In this document: positions 13,426 to 15,512 of the stretch, piece after piece
Numbering within the stretch: the stretch's first letter is position 1
Layout of the letters: each line of letters starts with the position of its first letter
Source of the DNA: Planctomycetota bacterium
GTDB taxonomy: Bacteria > Planctomycetota > MHYJ01 > JACQXL01
DNA: 15,512 nucleotides
NCBI GenBank assembly: GCA_016208805.1
Contig: JACQXL010000082.1
Coordinates: 1-15,512 of the forward strand
Direction of reading: 5' to 3'
Notes under the pieces: generated by a model
Seen by the model: only the letters and a program-made list of their open reading frames with translations
Told to the model about the DNA's origin: nothing
Database searches by the model: none
Made by a program: the position numbers and the translations under genes

Positions 13426-15501
13426 ATGGCCGAACCATACGAATTAAGTCTGAACGATTACTGGCGTGTCCTGCGCAAGCGCCGCGGGATTATTATCCTC
13501 TCGTTCCTGGTCATTTCCACGGCCACCTTTATGTTCTCAATGCTCCAGCCGACCATCTACGAGGTCTCGTCAACCGTCCAGTACAGCGAACAACGTTCCA
13601 AAATTGATTTACTGAACGAGTTGGTCAATTACCAAATCGGCGATGTGATGCTTTCGCAGACCAAGGTAGTCAACAGTTGGAGCGTGATGGAACTGGCCGC
13701 GCAGGAAATGGGCTCGGTCAAGCCCGATACCCCGGCCGAACAGGCCAACCAGATAATCGCATCGCTCCAATCAACCGTCTCTGCTCAGATAGAGCCCAAC
13801 ACCAACCTGATAATCATCCGGGTCCGCTCCAGCGACCCCAAAAAAGCGGCCGAGATTGCCAACGCCACCGCCCTGGCCTACCTACAGTTCAACCTAATGG
13901 AGAAAAGCAAAGCCAATACCCAACTGCGCCAGACCGTGGAAAACCGGCTCAACCAGGTTCTGCTCAAACTGACCAAGTCCGAAGACGAACTCCGGTTCTT
14001 CAAGGAACAAAATCCGGGCGTCTCCAGCGGAGCTTCTGCCTCTTATAACCAGTACGAAGACCTCAAAAAACGGCTGGAAGAATTGAAAGGCAAATTTACA
14101 GATAAGCACCCTGAGATTATTAAATTGAATACCCAACTTGAAGTCCTCCAGAAAGAACTCAGCCGCTACCCGCAGAAAGAACTCGCTATTTCCCGGCTGG
14201 AGCGAGCGGTCATCATTAATAATGCCCTGTATGCCGACCTGAAAAGCAAGGCCGAAAAGGCATTCCTTGACGAAGCCGAAAAGACATCCGATGTCACCAT
14301 CGTCAACCGGGCCATCCCGCCCTCTAAACCGATTAAACCCAACAAGACCACCAACCAGATGGTCGGCTCGTTGTTGGGGCTGATGGTCGGCTTTGTCCTG
14401 GCCTTTGTGGTGGAGCACCTGGATACCTCTATCGGCACGATAGAAGACCTGGAGACGCTCTTGAAACTGCCGGTGCTGGGCGTGATACCGTATTTATCAA
14501 CCACAACGCCGGACCGCTCCGACCCCGATGTAACATCGGGGCGCAAGCCATCAGCCGGCAGGGACTGGTTGGACTGGCTCTTCGGCTCGCCCTCGCCTGT
14601 ACGGGAAGAGGGACGGGAACGCGATTATGCAGAATCCCGCTCCGAAGAAATCCGCAACCAACTGGTGATTAACTACAGCCCGACCTCGCCCATTGCCGAG
14701 GCATACCGGATTCTGCGCACTAATATCCTCAGGGTGGACAAACCGTCTCCGGAAAACACGATTACCCAGTCCGGGCTCATTGCTTCTCCGGGCGAACCAA
14801 AACCCGGAAACGGCCAATACCCGCCCGGGCTTTACTCCACCGCTCCCAAGGGGAAAATTATCGTTGTTACCTCCACCGGACCGGATGAAGGAAAGACCAT
14901 CACCTCGGCCAACCTGTCCATCACAATGGCCCAGAAAGGCGAGCATACGCTTCTGGTTGACGGCGATATGCGCAAGGCCCTGGTGCACCGGATTTTCGGG
15001 CTGGACAAGGCGCCCGGCCTAAGCGATATCCTGATGGGCGCCTATAAGTTTGACAAAGTCGTGCGCACCATCACCGATACCCTGATTGGGGGGCTGAACT
15101 GGGACCTGATTACCAAGACCATCGGCATTGACAACCTGCACATCATCACGGCCGGTTCGGGCGTCCAGAACCCGTCTGAGTTGTTATCCTCGGCCGAGAG
15201 CGATTTGCTGTTACGCGAATTGCGCGCCCGCTACAGTTACATTATTATTGACTGCCCGCCGGTATTGCCGGTGACGGATGTTCTGGTGCTGGGTCCGAAG
15301 AGCGATATGTTAGTGATGGTTTACCGGGCGGGCAAGACGGCCCGCGGGGCGCTGGTCCGGGCCAGGGACCAACTCGTGACCGCGCATATCAGGATAAAAG
15401 GACTCTGCCTCAACCATATGTCGCCTGAGATAGAAATCTCGCCCACCTATTACTACCGGCGATACCACTATTATTCATCCCGACACGAAGTGTCGGGATA
15501 A
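13426..15501 (+). CDS. Wzc-like polysaccharide co-polymerase: Wzz domain fused to BY-type tyrosine kinase
   Basis: This 691-aa protein controls chain length and export of surface polysaccharide. Residues 1-40 give a Wzz start (ELSLNDYWRVLRKRRGIIIL) with the first transmembrane helix. A periplasmic coiled-coil domain follows (about 60-290), then PPSKPIKPNKTTNQ and the second helix (about 312-332). The cytoplasmic ATPase domain has Walker A G485-PDEGK490-T, Walker A' LLVDGDMR (D512, D514) and Walker B IIID609CPP. The C-terminal tyrosine cluster (Tyr 675, 676, 677, 680, 682, 683) is the autophosphorylation site type of BY-kinases. The linker between the domains (about 360-480) is long and low in complexity. 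It contains palindromes at 14523-14541 and 14590-14612. The last residues SRHEVSG and the stop are formed by a hairpin identical to one in cusC. Divergent from the aminotransferase and lpt genes. Confidence 0.92.
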   Translation: MAEPYELSLNDYWRVLRKRRGIIILSFLVISTATFMFSMLQPTIYEVSSTVQYSEQRSKIDLLNELVNYQIGDVMLSQTKVVNSWSVMELAAQEMGSVKPDTPAEQANQIIASLQSTVSAQIEPNTNLIIIRVRSSDPKKAAEIANATALAYLQFNLMEKSKANTQLRQTVENRLNQVLLKLTKSEDELRFFKEQNPGVSSGASASYNQYEDLKKRLEELKGKFTDKHPEIIKLNTQLEVLQKELSRYPQKELAISRLERAVIINNALYADLKSKAEKAFLDEAEKTSDVTIVNRAIPPSKPIKPNKTTNQMVGSLLGLMVGFVLAFVVEHLDTSIGTIEDLETLLKLPVLGVIPYLSTTTPDRSDPDVTSGRKPSAGRDWLDWLFGSPSPVREEGRERDYAESRSEEIRNQLVINYSPTSPIAEAYRILRTNILRVDKPSPENTITQSGLIASPGEPKPGNGQYPPGLYSTAPKGKIIVVTSTGPDEGKTITSANLSITMAQKGEHTLLVDGDMRKALVHRIFGLDKAPGLSDILMGAYKFDKVVRTITDTLIGGLNWDLITKTIGIDNLHIITAGSGVQNPSELLSSAESDLLLRELRARYSYIIIDCPPVLPVTDVLVLGPKSDMLVMVYRAGKTARGALVRARDQLVTAHIRIKGLCLNHMSPEIEISPTYYYRRYHYYSSRHEVSG
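14523..14541. repeat. In-frame palindrome in the kinase linker
   Basis: CCCCGATGT (14523-14531) and ACATCGGGG (14533-14541) are exact inverse complements around one A. They encode DPDVTSGR in the linker between the Wzz and kinase domains. Confidence 0.8.
14590..14612. repeat. Second in-frame palindrome-like element in the kinase linker
   Basis: CCCTC (14590-14594) and GAGGG (14608-14612) flank GCCTGTACGGGAA, a degenerate inverted repeat. It encodes PSPVREEG. It is less regular than its neighbours, so it may be an old copy. Confidence 0.5.
15478..15498. repeat. Hairpin at the end of the kinase gene, identical to one in cusC
   Basis: TCCCGACAC (15478-15486) and GTGTCGGGA (15490-15498) flank GAA. 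The TAA stop (15499-15501) follows directly, so the C-terminus is set by the element. It could also work as a stem at the transcript end, but no T-run follows. Confidence 0.85.
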
Positions 15502-15512
15502 GAGCCAGTAAC

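Noticed and set aside
13894..14418. - strand open frame opposite the kinase gene
   Set aside because: It is a shadow of the conserved Wzz coiled-coil region; there is no start signal or family resemblance.

Overview
The window looks like chromosomal DNA of a diderm (Gram-negative-type) bacterium of moderate GC content. It carries both LPS-export permeases (LptF and LptG), an RND/membrane-fusion/TolC-type metal efflux set and a Wzc-like polysaccharide co-polymerase. The gene mix, the phage-fibre-like and Ig-like pair at the left end and the very heavy load of short palindromic repeats are what I would expect from an uncultured subsurface or wastewater lineage such as Planctomycetota or another candidate phylum. 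The sequence does not prove the phylum.

Left part (1-2242, + strand): a 21-bp tandem repeat and hairpins precede a 216-aa protein with an N-terminal helical region and a C-terminal fibronectin/Ig-like domain. It is followed by a protein built of 18 ten-residue repeats (GAVTTPKIAD type, tail-fibre-like). A TGTAAC-type repeat interrupts the repeat protein. Its probable C-terminal domain survives as an out-of-frame relic at 1813-2136. A repeat-rich convergent spacer follows.

Middle part (2243-8733, - strand): in transcription order, a zinc-finger anti-sigma-like membrane protein with a Cys cluster, an outer-membrane efflux lipoprotein (CusC/TolC-like), a periplasmic adaptor with a heavy-metal-binding domain (CusB-like) and a CusA-like RND pump. 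They are nearly contiguous and look like one operon for Cu(I)/Ag(I)-type efflux. The pump is broken near its N-terminus: about 55 codons of the usual sequence are missing and the frame changes there.

Right-middle (8817-13142, - strand): a DegT/DnrJ/EryC1 sugar aminotransferase, LptF, LptG and a MoeB/ThiF-type adenylyltransferase, closely spaced. Divergent from these (13426-15501, + strand) is a Wzz-plus-BY-kinase (Wzc-like) polysaccharide chain-length regulator. Sugar-nucleotide modification, LPS export and polysaccharide assembly suggest a cell-envelope locus.

The most unusual property is that at least ten families of short repeats or hairpins fill the gaps and also enter the genes. They form in-frame extra segments in LptG, the anti-sigma protein, CusB, the aminotransferase and the Wzc-like kinase. 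They supply the C-termini and stop codons of CusA, CusB, CusC, the fibre protein and the kinase. They also form the leaders immediately upstream of several start codons. No tRNA, rRNA, CRISPR array or transposase gene was seen.
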